Below, one piece after another: positions 1-8,303 of a DNA stretch of 64,000 bases. Position numbers and translations under genes: made by a program. Origin of the DNA: Candidatus Eisenbergiella stercoravium (GTDB taxonomy: Bacteria > Bacillota > Clostridia > Lachnospirales > Lachnospiraceae); assembly GCA_019113175.1 (NCBI GenBank), contig DXHY01000011.1:1-64000 (forward strand), in the 5' to 3' direction. Numbering within the stretch: position 1 is the first letter of the stretch; each line of letters begins with the position of its first letter. The notes under the pieces were generated by a model. That model was not told where the DNA came from. It was given only the letters and a program-made list of their open reading frames with translations, and searched no databases.

Positions 1-866
1 CCATCCTGCACAAACGATACCGTGGGTTCCAGAAACAGAACCAGATCGAAGCGGTTAATTCCGGAAACAGCATCCGCAAGGGCATCACATTTTTGAATTT
101 CTTCCTTCTTTTTCAGGAGAAAATGGGAATAGAATTTCGTAGTAACCGCATCCGTATCGATAAACAGGATCCGGTTGCTGCTGTAGGCCGCTTCTATCTC
201 TTCCGTTTTCTGTCTCAGGAAATTTTCGCACAAATCGTCCATATTCATGAAATCTTCACCGCCTGCGATGTCACAGGTATCCCGGCCGATTTCCCGGACA
301 AAATTCGTGTTATAGGCAATCGACAGATTTTGTACAAGAGTGGATTTTCCCGTGCTCTCTCCGCCTGCTATCAGAACGCGTTTCACATAATACGGCCTGC
401 AGATCGGCGGAATATACTGCCAGTTTGCGTATACATCGAACCGCAGGCTGGTGGAACTGACCGGAACCTCCGAACGGTCAAAATAAATCACTTCGCTTTC
501 CGGGCAGTAAAGACTTTCAAACCGGCCGGTTCCCAGATAGTCCGTGCCGCAGAACACCGCGTCAATCGGCTTTCCGATCGCCGCCTTAATATCCTCGGCG
601 CCTTTTTCCCAATAGTAATCCGTATTATATACTTCCTTGCTGACAGCCTTATCCTCGATCATAATGATTTTCACATTGGGCAGATGCATGATATTATTAT
701 GGATCCAGCGGTATCTCAATTCCTTCGATGTGGATTCCCGTCCCTCACACCAGCTGATCATCACATACAGTTCTTCGCACATGGCAGCTGCCCTGATGAT
801 ATCATGCAGGTGCCCGATATGCAGCGGATCGAAGGATCCTCCATACATTCCAACCCGATATCTCAT
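1..866 (-). CDS. nadR: NadR-like nicotinamide-nucleotide adenylyltransferase / ribosylnicotinamide kinase (3' end outside window)
   Basis: Minus-strand reading starts MRYRVGMYGGSFDPLHIGHL (nucleotidyltransferase GGSFDPxHxGH) and later VLIAGGESTGKSTLVQNL (P-loop kinase); SD GGAGG upstream. Missing from the ORF track because it runs off the window edge. Confidence 0.85.
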   Translation of the reverse strand, partial: MRYRVGMYGGSFDPLHIGHLHDIIRAAAMCEELYVMISWCEGRESTSKELRYRWIHNNIMHLPNVKIIMIEDKAVSKEVYNTDYYWEKGAEDIKAAIGKPIDAVFCGTDYLGTGRFESLYCPESEVIYFDRSEVPVSSTSLRFDVYANWQYIPPICRPYYVKRVLIAGGESTGKSTLVQNLSIAYNTNFVREIGRDTCDIAGGEDFMNMDDLCENFLRQKTEEIEAAYSSNRILFIDTDAVTTKFYSHFLLKKKEEIQKCDALADAVSGINRFDLVLFLEPTVSFVQD

Positions 867-990
867 TTTTTCCTCCATGCCGAAGCGATACGATGAGGCC
901 ACTCTGCGATCACAGCAGTTTTGTGCTTCGGCGCAAAACTGCCGATTGAAAAATAAGCTATCAAGCTTATTTTTCAATCTTCTCCTCCAT
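867..990 (-). repeat. Composite SD-linked palindromic element, copy C1 (5' leader of nadR-like gene)
   Basis: Sense: ATGGAGGAGAAGATTGAAAAATAAGC-TTGATA-GCTTATTTTTCAATCGGCAGTTTTGCGCCGAAGCACAAAACTGCTGTGATCGCAGAG...CGCTTCGGCATGGAGGAAAAAATG. Near-identical to 49165-49313. Confidence 0.85.
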
Positions 991-994
991 GCAA

Positions 995-1024
995 GCTCAG
1001 TGTTTCCGGGCTCAGTGTTCCCGG
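995..1024. repeat. 15-bp tandem repeat x2 (GCTCAGTGTTTCCGG / GCTCAGTGTTCCCGG)
   Basis: Direct reading; one mismatch between units. Confidence 0.85.
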
Positions 1025-1055
1025 AAGGCCGCCGTCAGGCGGCATGGCTGTCCGA

Positions 1056-2447
1056 TCAGTAGCCGATGAGAACGGCCAGCGCCATCATGAAGCAGCCGAG
1101 CACCGTCCAGATCAGAAACAGCGGGAACATGAATTTTACCCATCTTCCGTAGGGCACCCTGGATACCGCCAGCGTTCCCAGCAGGCTGGAGGTCGTCGGA
1201 AGGAGCAGGTTCGAAAAGCCATCGCCCATCTGATAGGCCAGAACCAGGGACTGACGGCTGAGGCCGATCAGATCCGCTACAGGAGACATCAGCGGGATCG
1301 TCACCGCAGCCATGCCGGAACCGGAGGTGATCACAAAGCTGGTAGCGGTCTGAGCCAGGAAGAAGCCGACGCTCTGCACGGCCGCAGGAAGGGAATTTAC
1401 CGCCATTGCCACCGCGTTGGAGATGGTGTCAATGATCATGGCATCCTCCAGAACGATGATGATGCCTCTGGCAAAGCCCACCGTCAGGGCGCTGCCCGCA
1501 AGGCCCTTGGCTCCTGTGGTAAAGGTGGACGCGATTTTGCTGGGAGAAAGGCCGGAAATGAGGCCGCAGATCACGCCCATAACCAGGAAGAGGGCGGCCA
1601 TTTCCTCAAAATACCACTGATAGATCAGCAGACCGTAAATCAGAATCGCCAGCGTGCCGAAAAGCACAACCAGCACCGCGGTCTGCCGGCCGGTGATCTT
1701 CTGATCCGCGCCTTCATCGGGAACGAATTCCTTTTCATCCGAAAGTCCGGCAAGAATGCTCTTTTCCGGATGCTTTTTGATCTTCCGCTCATAGGCGATG
1801 ATATAAACGGTGTCGATGATCAGCATCAGGACCAGAAGCAGACCGCGGAAGCCCATTCCGGAAAACAGCGGCACGCCGGCGATATCCTGGGCTACGCCCA
1901 CGGTGAAGGGATTCATCAGACCGGCGGTAAATCCGGTGGCCGCGCCCACAGCCACCATCGCCATGCCGGTAACCTTATCAAGCCCCAGCGTCAGGGCCAT
2001 GGTGATTCCGATGGGAACGAAGATGGCAACCTCGTTGGACATGCCCATGGTTGTTCCGAAGATGGCGAAAAGGGTCAGAAACATGGGAACCACAAAGATT
2101 TCCTTGCCCTTCAGCTTTTTCCCGACGGTTCTGCACAGGGCGAGAATGGCGCCGCTGGTGTTCACCAGCTCAAATGCGCCGCCGATGATCATCAGGAAGG
2201 CGATGACATCCACCGCTTCCAGAATGCCCTGATACATTACGACGGGAACATTGAGAAAGCTGACGGGATTGGTACCTTCAGAGGTATAGCTTCCTGCTTC
2301 AACAACAGTTCTTCCCGATACCGGATCCTCGAAGCGTACAAATTCTCCGGACGGAACAAAATAGGTTGCTGCCGCCGCCAGAATAATCAGACATACGATG
2401 ATGACCAGGGTATGGGGAGTCTCAAATTTTCGCTTTTTTGGTTTCAT
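1056..2447 (-). CDS. YfcC/DcuC-family anaerobic C4-dicarboxylate or amino-acid carrier-like permease
   Basis: Polytopic protein MKPKKRKFETPHTLVIIVCLIILAAAATYFVPSGEF...; YfcC-like N-terminus. Start moved to 2447 (SD AGGAGG) from the ORF start at 2510. Confidence 0.8.
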   Translation of the reverse strand: MKPKKRKFETPHTLVIIVCLIILAAAATYFVPSGEFVRFEDPVSGRTVVEAGSYTSEGTNPVSFLNVPVVMYQGILEAVDVIAFLMIIGGAFELVNTSGAILALCRTVGKKLKGKEIFVVPMFLTLFAIFGTTMGMSNEVAIFVPIGITMALTLGLDKVTGMAMVAVGAATGFTAGLMNPFTVGVAQDIAGVPLFSGMGFRGLLLVLMLIIDTVYIIAYERKIKKHPEKSILAGLSDEKEFVPDEGADQKITGRQTAVLVVLFGTLAILIYGLLIYQWYFEEMAALFLVMGVICGLISGLSPSKIASTFTTGAKGLAGSALTVGFARGIIIVLEDAMIIDTISNAVAMAVNSLPAAVQSVGFFLAQTATSFVITSGSGMAAVTIPLMSPVADLIGLSRQSLVLAYQMGDGFSNLLLPTTSSLLGTLAVSRVPYGRWVKFMFPLFLIWTVLGCFMMALAVLIGY

Positions 2448-2455
2448 ACTTACTT

Positions 2456-2589
2456 CCTCCTCATTGCCGCCGCAGGCGGCATTAAATTGTGAAAGAATGG
2501 CGAAAGCCATTCTTTGGCGCGAACCGAAGGTTCACGCTGTCCTCCTCATTGCCGCCGCAGGCGGCATCAAATTGTGAAAGAATGGCGAA
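2456..2589 (-). repeat. 49-bp direct repeat (2456-2504 and 2541-2589) with palindrome GCCGCCTGCGGCGGC and SD-like AATGAGGAGGA
   Basis: Two copies with one mismatch, separated by hairpins GCGTGAACC-TTC-GGTTCGCGC and AAGAATGGC-TTTC-GCCATTCTT. Confidence 0.9.
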
Positions 2590-2769
2590 TCCGACTTATT
2601 ATACAGCAAAAACGGGCCATGTGGTAGACTTTTTCATATTTATTCATGGGTATTTTCATATTTATGTTATTTTTACGGGGCGGGGAAACAGGCGGCTGCG
2701 TCGGAGCGACCGTTCAGATCCGTGCGGCGTCAGGAAAAGCGGAGCTGGCTTTGCAGAGACGGAAAAGGC

Positions 2770-2831
2770 TTGACGGAATCGATTCTTCGTGCTATTTTTG
2801 AAAATGAACCGATTCAAGTTGAAACGGTTCA
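2770..2831 (+). promoter_or_regulatory. Promoter with three LacI-type operators
   Basis: TTGACG-N17-TATTTT (2770-2798); GAATCGATTC in the spacer (2776-2785), then TGAACCGATTCA (2805-2816) and TGAAACGGTTCA (2820-2831), all with central CG. Confidence 0.6.
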
Positions 2832-2895
2832 AGACAGAAGATGATTCTGCAGGCATGAGAGCTGCAGACCTGAGCTTTCTGCATGGAGGTGAGAA

Positions 2896-3888
2896 ATGGC
2901 AACGATCAGGGACGTGGCGGTCGATGCGGGCGTATCCGTGGGAACGGTCTCCAAGGTATTGAATAATCTGTACGTGAAGCCCGGAAACCGGGAAAAGGTG
3001 GAGGCTTCCATCAAAAAGCTGGATTATCGGGTGAATACCTATGCCAGAGGGCTGAAGGCGCAGCAGACTCACACGGTGGCGATCCTCATTCCGGATCTGA
3101 TCAACCCCTTTTTCGCCATGCTGGTCAACGATGTGGAGCAGGTTCTTGCGGCGCTGGGCTACCGGCTGCTGCTGTGCAATTCCCACAACAATGCGGACCG
3201 GGAGCTTGCCTATCTCAACATGGCAAGGCAGAACAAGGTGGACGGGCTGATTGCGCTCACCTACAGCAACCTGGACGAGTATCTGGAGGCAGGGCTTCCG
3301 GTGGTGTCCATTGACCGGCATTTTTCCAGACAGGGCATCTGCTGTGTGTCCGGAGACAACGCGGAGGGAGGACGGCTGGCGGCCCAACAGTTCATCAAAA
3401 CCGGCTGCCGGAACGTGATCTACATCCGAAACGGTTCCAATCTGGAAAACGAAACCCTGAAGAGGGGACAGGCTTTTCTGGAGGCCTGCAGAAAGGCCGG
3501 GCTGTCTGCAGAAGCCATGGATTTTGGAGAGGAAACCACCCTGCAGAAGGAGGGCGTCCGCAGGATTCATGCTTTCCTGGAGGAGATCGTCAGAGACGGC
3601 AGGTGCGAATATGACGGGATCTTCGCCAGCTCCGACGTCCATGCGGCTGTCATCCTGAAAAAGCTGAGAGAGCTGGGCGTAAGCGTTCCCCGGCAGGTAC
3701 AGCTGATCGGCTACGATGGCCTGAGAGTTCTGAATGTGGGAGACTATGTGGTCTCCAGTATCGAGCAGCCGGTTCAGGAGATGGCGGTTGCCTGCGCGGA
3801 CGTGCTGCTGAAACTGATTGAAAAGAAACCTGTCGAATCCAGCATCATCCTTCCGGTAAGGTTTGTGGATGGCGGTACGACGAAATAG
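2896..3888 (+). CDS. LacI-family transcriptional regulator
   Basis: MATIRDVAVDAGVSVGTVSKVLNN HTH plus periplasmic-binding-like domain. Confidence 0.95.
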   Translation: MATIRDVAVDAGVSVGTVSKVLNNLYVKPGNREKVEASIKKLDYRVNTYARGLKAQQTHTVAILIPDLINPFFAMLVNDVEQVLAALGYRLLLCNSHNNADRELAYLNMARQNKVDGLIALTYSNLDEYLEAGLPVVSIDRHFSRQGICCVSGDNAEGGRLAAQQFIKTGCRNVIYIRNGSNLENETLKRGQAFLEACRKAGLSAEAMDFGEETTLQKEGVRRIHAFLEEIVRDGRCEYDGIFASSDVHAAVILKKLRELGVSVPRQVQLIGYDGLRVLNVGDYVVSSIEQPVQEMAVACADVLLKLIEKKPVESSIILPVRFVDGGTTK

Positions 3889-3927
3889 AAATTCCGGGTA
3901 AAAATATAAGAAAAGGAGCAAAAAACG

Positions 3928-5382
3928 ATGAAAAAGCTGGAAAACAAAATCATGCTGATCACCTATTCCGATTCCATGGGACACAATCTGAAGGAGCTGG
4001 AAGAAATCCTTTCCACATACTTTAAGGATGCGGTGGGCGGCGTCCACATCCTTCCCTTTTTCCCGTCGTCGGGAGACCGGGGCTTTGCACCCATGGACTA
4101 TACGAAGGTGGATCCGGCCTTCGGGGACTGGCAGGACGTGGAGCGGCTGGCGGACGAATATTATCTGATGTTTGACTACATGATCAATCACATCTCGGCC
4201 CACAGCGAATATTATCAGGATTTTCTGGAAAAGAAGGACGCTTCCGCGTGGAAGGACCTGTTCATCCGCTATAAGGATTTCTGGGAGGGCGGAGAACCCA
4301 CCGAAGAGCAGGTGGATGTGATTTATAAAAGAAAGCCGCGGGCTCCCTATGTGGAGGCCCATTTTGCGGACGGCACTACGGAGAAGGTCTGGTGTACCTT
4401 TGACGAGGAGCAGATCGACATCAACTGTAAGTCCGAAACGGCGAAAAAATTTATCCGGGACAACCTCACCGGCATGTGCGGACATGGCGCGGCCATGATC
4501 CGTCTGGACGCCTTCGCCTATGCCACAAAGAAGGCGGGAACCAGCTGCTTTTTCATCGAGCCGGATGTGTGGGAGCTGCTGGATGAGTGTGCGGAAATCG
4601 TGAAGCCCTGGGATGTGACGATTCTGCCGGAGATTCACGAGCATTATACCATGCAGAAGAAGATTGAGGAGAAGGGATATTATGTTTATGATTTCGCCCT
4701 GCCCATGCTCCTGATCAACGCCCTGTACTATGGTCAGACCCGGTATCTGAAGCACTGGCTGGAAATCTGTCCCAGAAAACAGTTCACAACCCTGGATACC
4801 CATGACGGCATCGGGGTGGTGGATGTGAAGGATCTGCTTCCGGATGAGGAGATCGACCGGACGAAGGAGGATATCTTCAAGTTCGGAGCCAATGTGAAGA
4901 AGATTTATAATACCTCAGCCTACAACAACCTGGATATCTACCAGGTGAACTGCACTTATTATTCCGCTCTGGGAGACGATGACGCGTCCTATCTGCTGGC
5001 AAGGGCGGTGCAGTTCTTCGCTCCCGGCATCCCGCAGGTATATTATGTGGGACTTCTCGCAGGGAAGAACGATCTGAAGCTGCTGGAGGAAACGAAGGTG
5101 GGGCGCAACATCAACCGTCATTACTATACGCAGGAGGAGATCGCGGAAGAGGTAAAACGTCCTGTGGTGAAGAAGCTGCTTCATCTGATGGAGTTCCGCA
5201 ACGCCTTCCCCGCCTTTGACGGCAGCTTCCGGATGGAGGACTGCGAGGACGGAAGGCTGGTGATCGTCCGGGAGAAAGACGGCTATAAGGCCAGGCTCGA
5301 TGCGGACTTTAAGACAAAGGAGTTTCATGTGTATACAACAGAGCCGGGCGGAGAAGAGACGGAAAGAGAATTTCTTATTTAA
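3928..5382 (+). CDS. Sucrose phosphorylase-type GH13 (subfamily 18) enzyme
   Basis: [24 protein letters not shown]...[57 protein letters not shown]. Confidence 0.88.
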   Translation: MKKLENKIMLITYSDSMGHNLKELEEILSTYFKDAVGGVHILPFFPSSGDRGFAPMDYTKVDPAFGDWQDVERLADEYYLMFDYMINHISAHSEYYQDFLEKKDASAWKDLFIRYKDFWEGGEPTEEQVDVIYKRKPRAPYVEAHFADGTTEKVWCTFDEEQIDINCKSETAKKFIRDNLTGMCGHGAAMIRLDAFAYATKKAGTSCFFIEPDVWELLDECAEIVKPWDVTILPEIHEHYTMQKKIEEKGYYVYDFALPMLLINALYYGQTRYLKHWLEICPRKQFTTLDTHDGIGVVDVKDLLPDEEIDRTKEDIFKFGANVKKIYNTSAYNNLDIYQVNCTYYSALGDDDASYLLARAVQFFAPGIPQVYYVGLLAGKNDLKLLEETKVGRNINRHYYTQEEIAEEVKRPVVKKLLHLMEFRNAFPAFDGSFRMEDCEDGRLVIVREKDGYKARLDADFKTKEFHVYTTEPGGEETEREFLI

Positions 5383-5487
5383 AAAACCGAACGGGACAGA
5401 ATAAATTGTGTCTGCAGGGGGCAAGGCTGAAGGACAAGGAGGGCGGAACAGCTTTTTCTCAAAGGCAGACCCGCAGACAGGCTGTTA

Positions 5488-6501
5488 TTATTTGGTGCTC
5501 TCTCTTTCGATAAGACGGGTGGGAAAAGCAACGGAAGGAGAGAGCACATGATTTTCAATCATATTTTGAAGCATTTCGATGGAGGCTTTGGCAATGGAAG
5601 ACCGCTGAATCTCCATGCTGGTGATCGGCGGAGTGCATAACTGGCTCAGCGTGGAATTGTCAAAACCTATTACCTTAATTTCTCCGGGAATCTGAAATCC
5701 GAGTTTCTGTACCCTCTGCATTGCAATACAGGCCAGTTCATCATTACGCCCCAGTATAGCGTCTACAGGATTTTTCCGGATATAATACTCAACCTGCAGT
5801 GCAACTTCTTCTTGGTTATGACAGCCGGTTATGACGTTTTGTTCCGGTGAGGAAGACAGGCCGAGCCGCTTCATTTCTTCGATGAATCCGCGGTACCGCA
5901 GATCATTCATATTGCTGAAATGTCCGTTGCGGCTGAAACGGTCGATATAAATTATATTTCTGCAGCCGGCATCAAACAGGTATCTGACGCATTCCCCAAC
6001 CCCCTTATAGAGCCCGCTGTCGATTTTGGCAGCCCCCCGGATGGCGTGATAATCCCGATTGACGAGCAGAACCACGGGAATACCCGCATCAATGATCTGC
6101 TGGATATATTCGTCAGGAAAGCTGATGGAACTGATGATTACGCCGTCGTAACACCTGCTGATAATATCGCTTACAAACTGCTGCGTATTCCGATTGCCGC
6201 ACAGAGAGATGATATATCCCAGATCATAGGCGTTTTTTTCCAGCTCGCTTAGCAGCAGGCTGAAATGTTCGGTTATGATCTGATCCGTGATAAAGATGAT
6301 ATGATTCAGTTTCTTTCCTTTTAAGGCGCGGGCGATGGAATTGGGGCGATAGCCCAGTTTATTGACCGCCTCCAGCACCCGTTTCTTTTTCTCCTTATCC
6401 ACATAGCGGTTATTATTCATGACATAAGACACGATGGTTTCGCTGACTCCTGCTTCTCGCGCAATGTCTTTTCTGGTTACTCTTGTACGCTTCTGTTCCA
6501 T
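5488..6501 (-). CDS. LacI-family transcriptional regulator
   Basis: MEQKRTRVTRKDIAREAGVSETIVSYVMNNNRYV; start at 6501 with good SD rather than 6621. Confidence 0.93.
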   Translation of the reverse strand: MEQKRTRVTRKDIAREAGVSETIVSYVMNNNRYVDKEKKKRVLEAVNKLGYRPNSIARALKGKKLNHIIFITDQIITEHFSLLLSELEKNAYDLGYIISLCGNRNTQQFVSDIISRCYDGVIISSISFPDEYIQQIIDAGIPVVLLVNRDYHAIRGAAKIDSGLYKGVGECVRYLFDAGCRNIIYIDRFSRNGHFSNMNDLRYRGFIEEMKRLGLSSSPEQNVITGCHNQEEVALQVEYYIRKNPVDAILGRNDELACIAMQRVQKLGFQIPGEIKVIGFDNSTLSQLCTPPITSMEIQRSSIAKASIEMLQNMIENHVLSPSVAFPTRLIERESTK

Positions 6502-6680
6502 GTGGATTTCCTCCCGCCGGTGTAAAACTCGAAACTGTGTATACCGTCTGCAGGATAAATTATAGCGGGAACCCGATTTTAAGTCAAACGGCCATACCGG
6601 GACGGCCGCATGCCGGAGCATCCGCCCGGAACCCGTGGTAAGGTCCGGGGCAAAAAGGACAGAAATTGCTGTGCGATGGA

Positions 6681-6730
6681 TTGACAGAGAACAGAGAACG
6701 GATTAATATAGCATTATACACACGTGTTTA
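6681..6730 (+). promoter_or_regulatory. Sigma-A-type promoter (TTGACA-N17-TAATAT) with downstream LacI-like palindrome
   Basis: TTGACA 6681-6686, TAATAT 6704-6709, palindrome TACACACGTGTTTA 6717-6730 (central CG). Confidence 0.6.
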
Positions 6731-6793
6731 CATGGATTTCTTATAAAGACCCATGGAGTATGAGCTGAAAAAAGGGATGGAGGATAAAAGACC

Positions 6794-8278
6794 ATGAGCA
6801 AAAGTGAAAGAAATCAGCGAAACGTCATTATTGTGTATGCAGATGATCTGGGCTTCGGGGATTTGAGCTGTTATGGAAGTCATCAGATCAGCACGCCGAA
6901 TCTGGACCGTCTGTGTGCGGAAGGCCTTAAATTTACGAATGCATATTCTACATCAGCCGTATGTACGCCCTCCCGTTACAGCATCCTGACGGGACGGTAT
7001 CCGTTCCGGAACAGCAGGGCGCATATTTTGCCCGGAGATGCCGGATGCATCATTTCTCCGGAGCTGGATACCATGCCGAAGCTTTTTCAGCGTGCCGGAT
7101 ATCATACGGGAATCGTTGGAAAATGGCATCTCGGACTGGGAGATGGGAGCCACCCCATTGACTGGAATCAGGAGATTAATCTCACTCCTGTGGATCTTGG
7201 CTTTGACGAATCCTTCATTTTCCCGGCAACGGCTGACCGGGTGCCCTGCGTTTATGTGGAGGGCCGTAAGGTTGTGAATCTGGATCCGGATGATCCCATT
7301 GAAGTCTCTTATGAAGAGGAGTGCCCGTTCGACGACATTCCTACCTATCACAAAAATCCGGAGATGCTGGAAATGCGTTCTTCCCACGGCCATGATATGA
7401 GCATTGTAGGCGGCATCGGCAGAATCGGTTACATGCGCGGAGGAAGCAAAGCCGTCTGGAAGGACGAGGATCTGGCGGAAACCTTTTTGAGCAGAGCGCT
7501 GCGTTTCATCAATGACAGCCAGAATACGGAGCAGCCTTTCTTTTTGTATTACGCTCTGCATCAGCCTCATGTTCCCCGCGTACCGTCGGCACGCTTCCGC
7601 GGCGCGACGGCTCTTGGCCCCCGCGGCGATGTGATTGCCGAGCTTGACTGGTGTGTCGGGCAGCTGATCGAGGAGCTGAGAAGACTGGATATCCTGGATG
7701 ATACAATGATCATTTTCTCAAGCGACAACGGTCCGGTTCTGGACGACGGGTACGTGGACAGAGCATATGAGCTGAACGGCACGCACCGGGCGGCAGGTCC
7801 GCTGCGCGGAGGAAAATACAGCAAGTTTGACGGAGGCACCCGGATTCCTTTCATTGTCAGCTGTCCTAACCTGGTCCGCAGAGGCGAGTCCGGCGCGCTG
7901 ATCAGCCAGGCGGATCTGTTCGCTTCCTTTGCCCATATGCTGGACATGCCGCTTGAACCGGAAAGCGCGGTTGACAGTCAGGACATGTATGCAGCCCTGA
8001 TCGGGGAGGATCCCGTTGGCAGGGAAGAGCTGATGGTGGAGGATGTGACCTGCGGCAAGATGCTGAGACGCGGAAACTGGGCATATCTTTCTCCCAGTGA
8101 AGGCGCTCCGTTTATGGGGAATGTGCGGATTGAAACAGGCCTGTCCATGGATCCGCAGCTTTATAATATGGACTATGATATTGGGCAGCAGACCAATGTG
8201 GCCTGGGATTATGAAGACGTGGTGAAGGATATGGAGGAGCGGATTCAGAGAATTGTGAGAAGCGAGGGAACGAGATAA
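6794..8278 (+). CDS. Sulfatase (arylsulfatase family, Cys-type CTPSR site)
   Basis: VYADDLGFGDLSCYG metal site, STSAVCTPSRYSILTGRYPFR sulfatase signature, GKWHLG. Confidence 0.93.
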   Translation: MSKSERNQRNVIIVYADDLGFGDLSCYGSHQISTPNLDRLCAEGLKFTNAYSTSAVCTPSRYSILTGRYPFRNSRAHILPGDAGCIISPELDTMPKLFQRAGYHTGIVGKWHLGLGDGSHPIDWNQEINLTPVDLGFDESFIFPATADRVPCVYVEGRKVVNLDPDDPIEVSYEEECPFDDIPTYHKNPEMLEMRSSHGHDMSIVGGIGRIGYMRGGSKAVWKDEDLAETFLSRALRFINDSQNTEQPFFLYYALHQPHVPRVPSARFRGATALGPRGDVIAELDWCVGQLIEELRRLDILDDTMIIFSSDNGPVLDDGYVDRAYELNGTHRAAGPLRGGKYSKFDGGTRIPFIVSCPNLVRRGESGALISQADLFASFAHMLDMPLEPESAVDSQDMYAALIGEDPVGREELMVEDVTCGKMLRRGNWAYLSPSEGAPFMGNVRIETGLSMDPQLYNMDYDIGQQTNVAWDYEDVVKDMEERIQRIVRSEGTR

Positions 8279-8303
8279 GGCAGAACAGGCCGAAAGGAGG
8301 GGG

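Noticed and set aside
637-1062. 141-aa plus ORF with similarity to the ORF at 49070-49291 (minus)
   Set aside because: Similarity is caused by the repeated non-coding C1/C2 element being translated, not by a protein family. It was a useful pointer to the repeat.
1044-2492. 482-aa plus-strand ORF antisense to the YfcC-like gene
   Set aside because: His/Gln/Gly/Asp-rich pseudo-protein typical of the antisense frame of a GC-rich membrane-protein gene; the minus strand has clear transporter signature and SD.
2662-4803. 713-aa minus-strand ORF across LacI and GH13 genes
   Set aside because: Antisense shadow of two well-supported genes; no recognisable domain and crosses an intergenic region.
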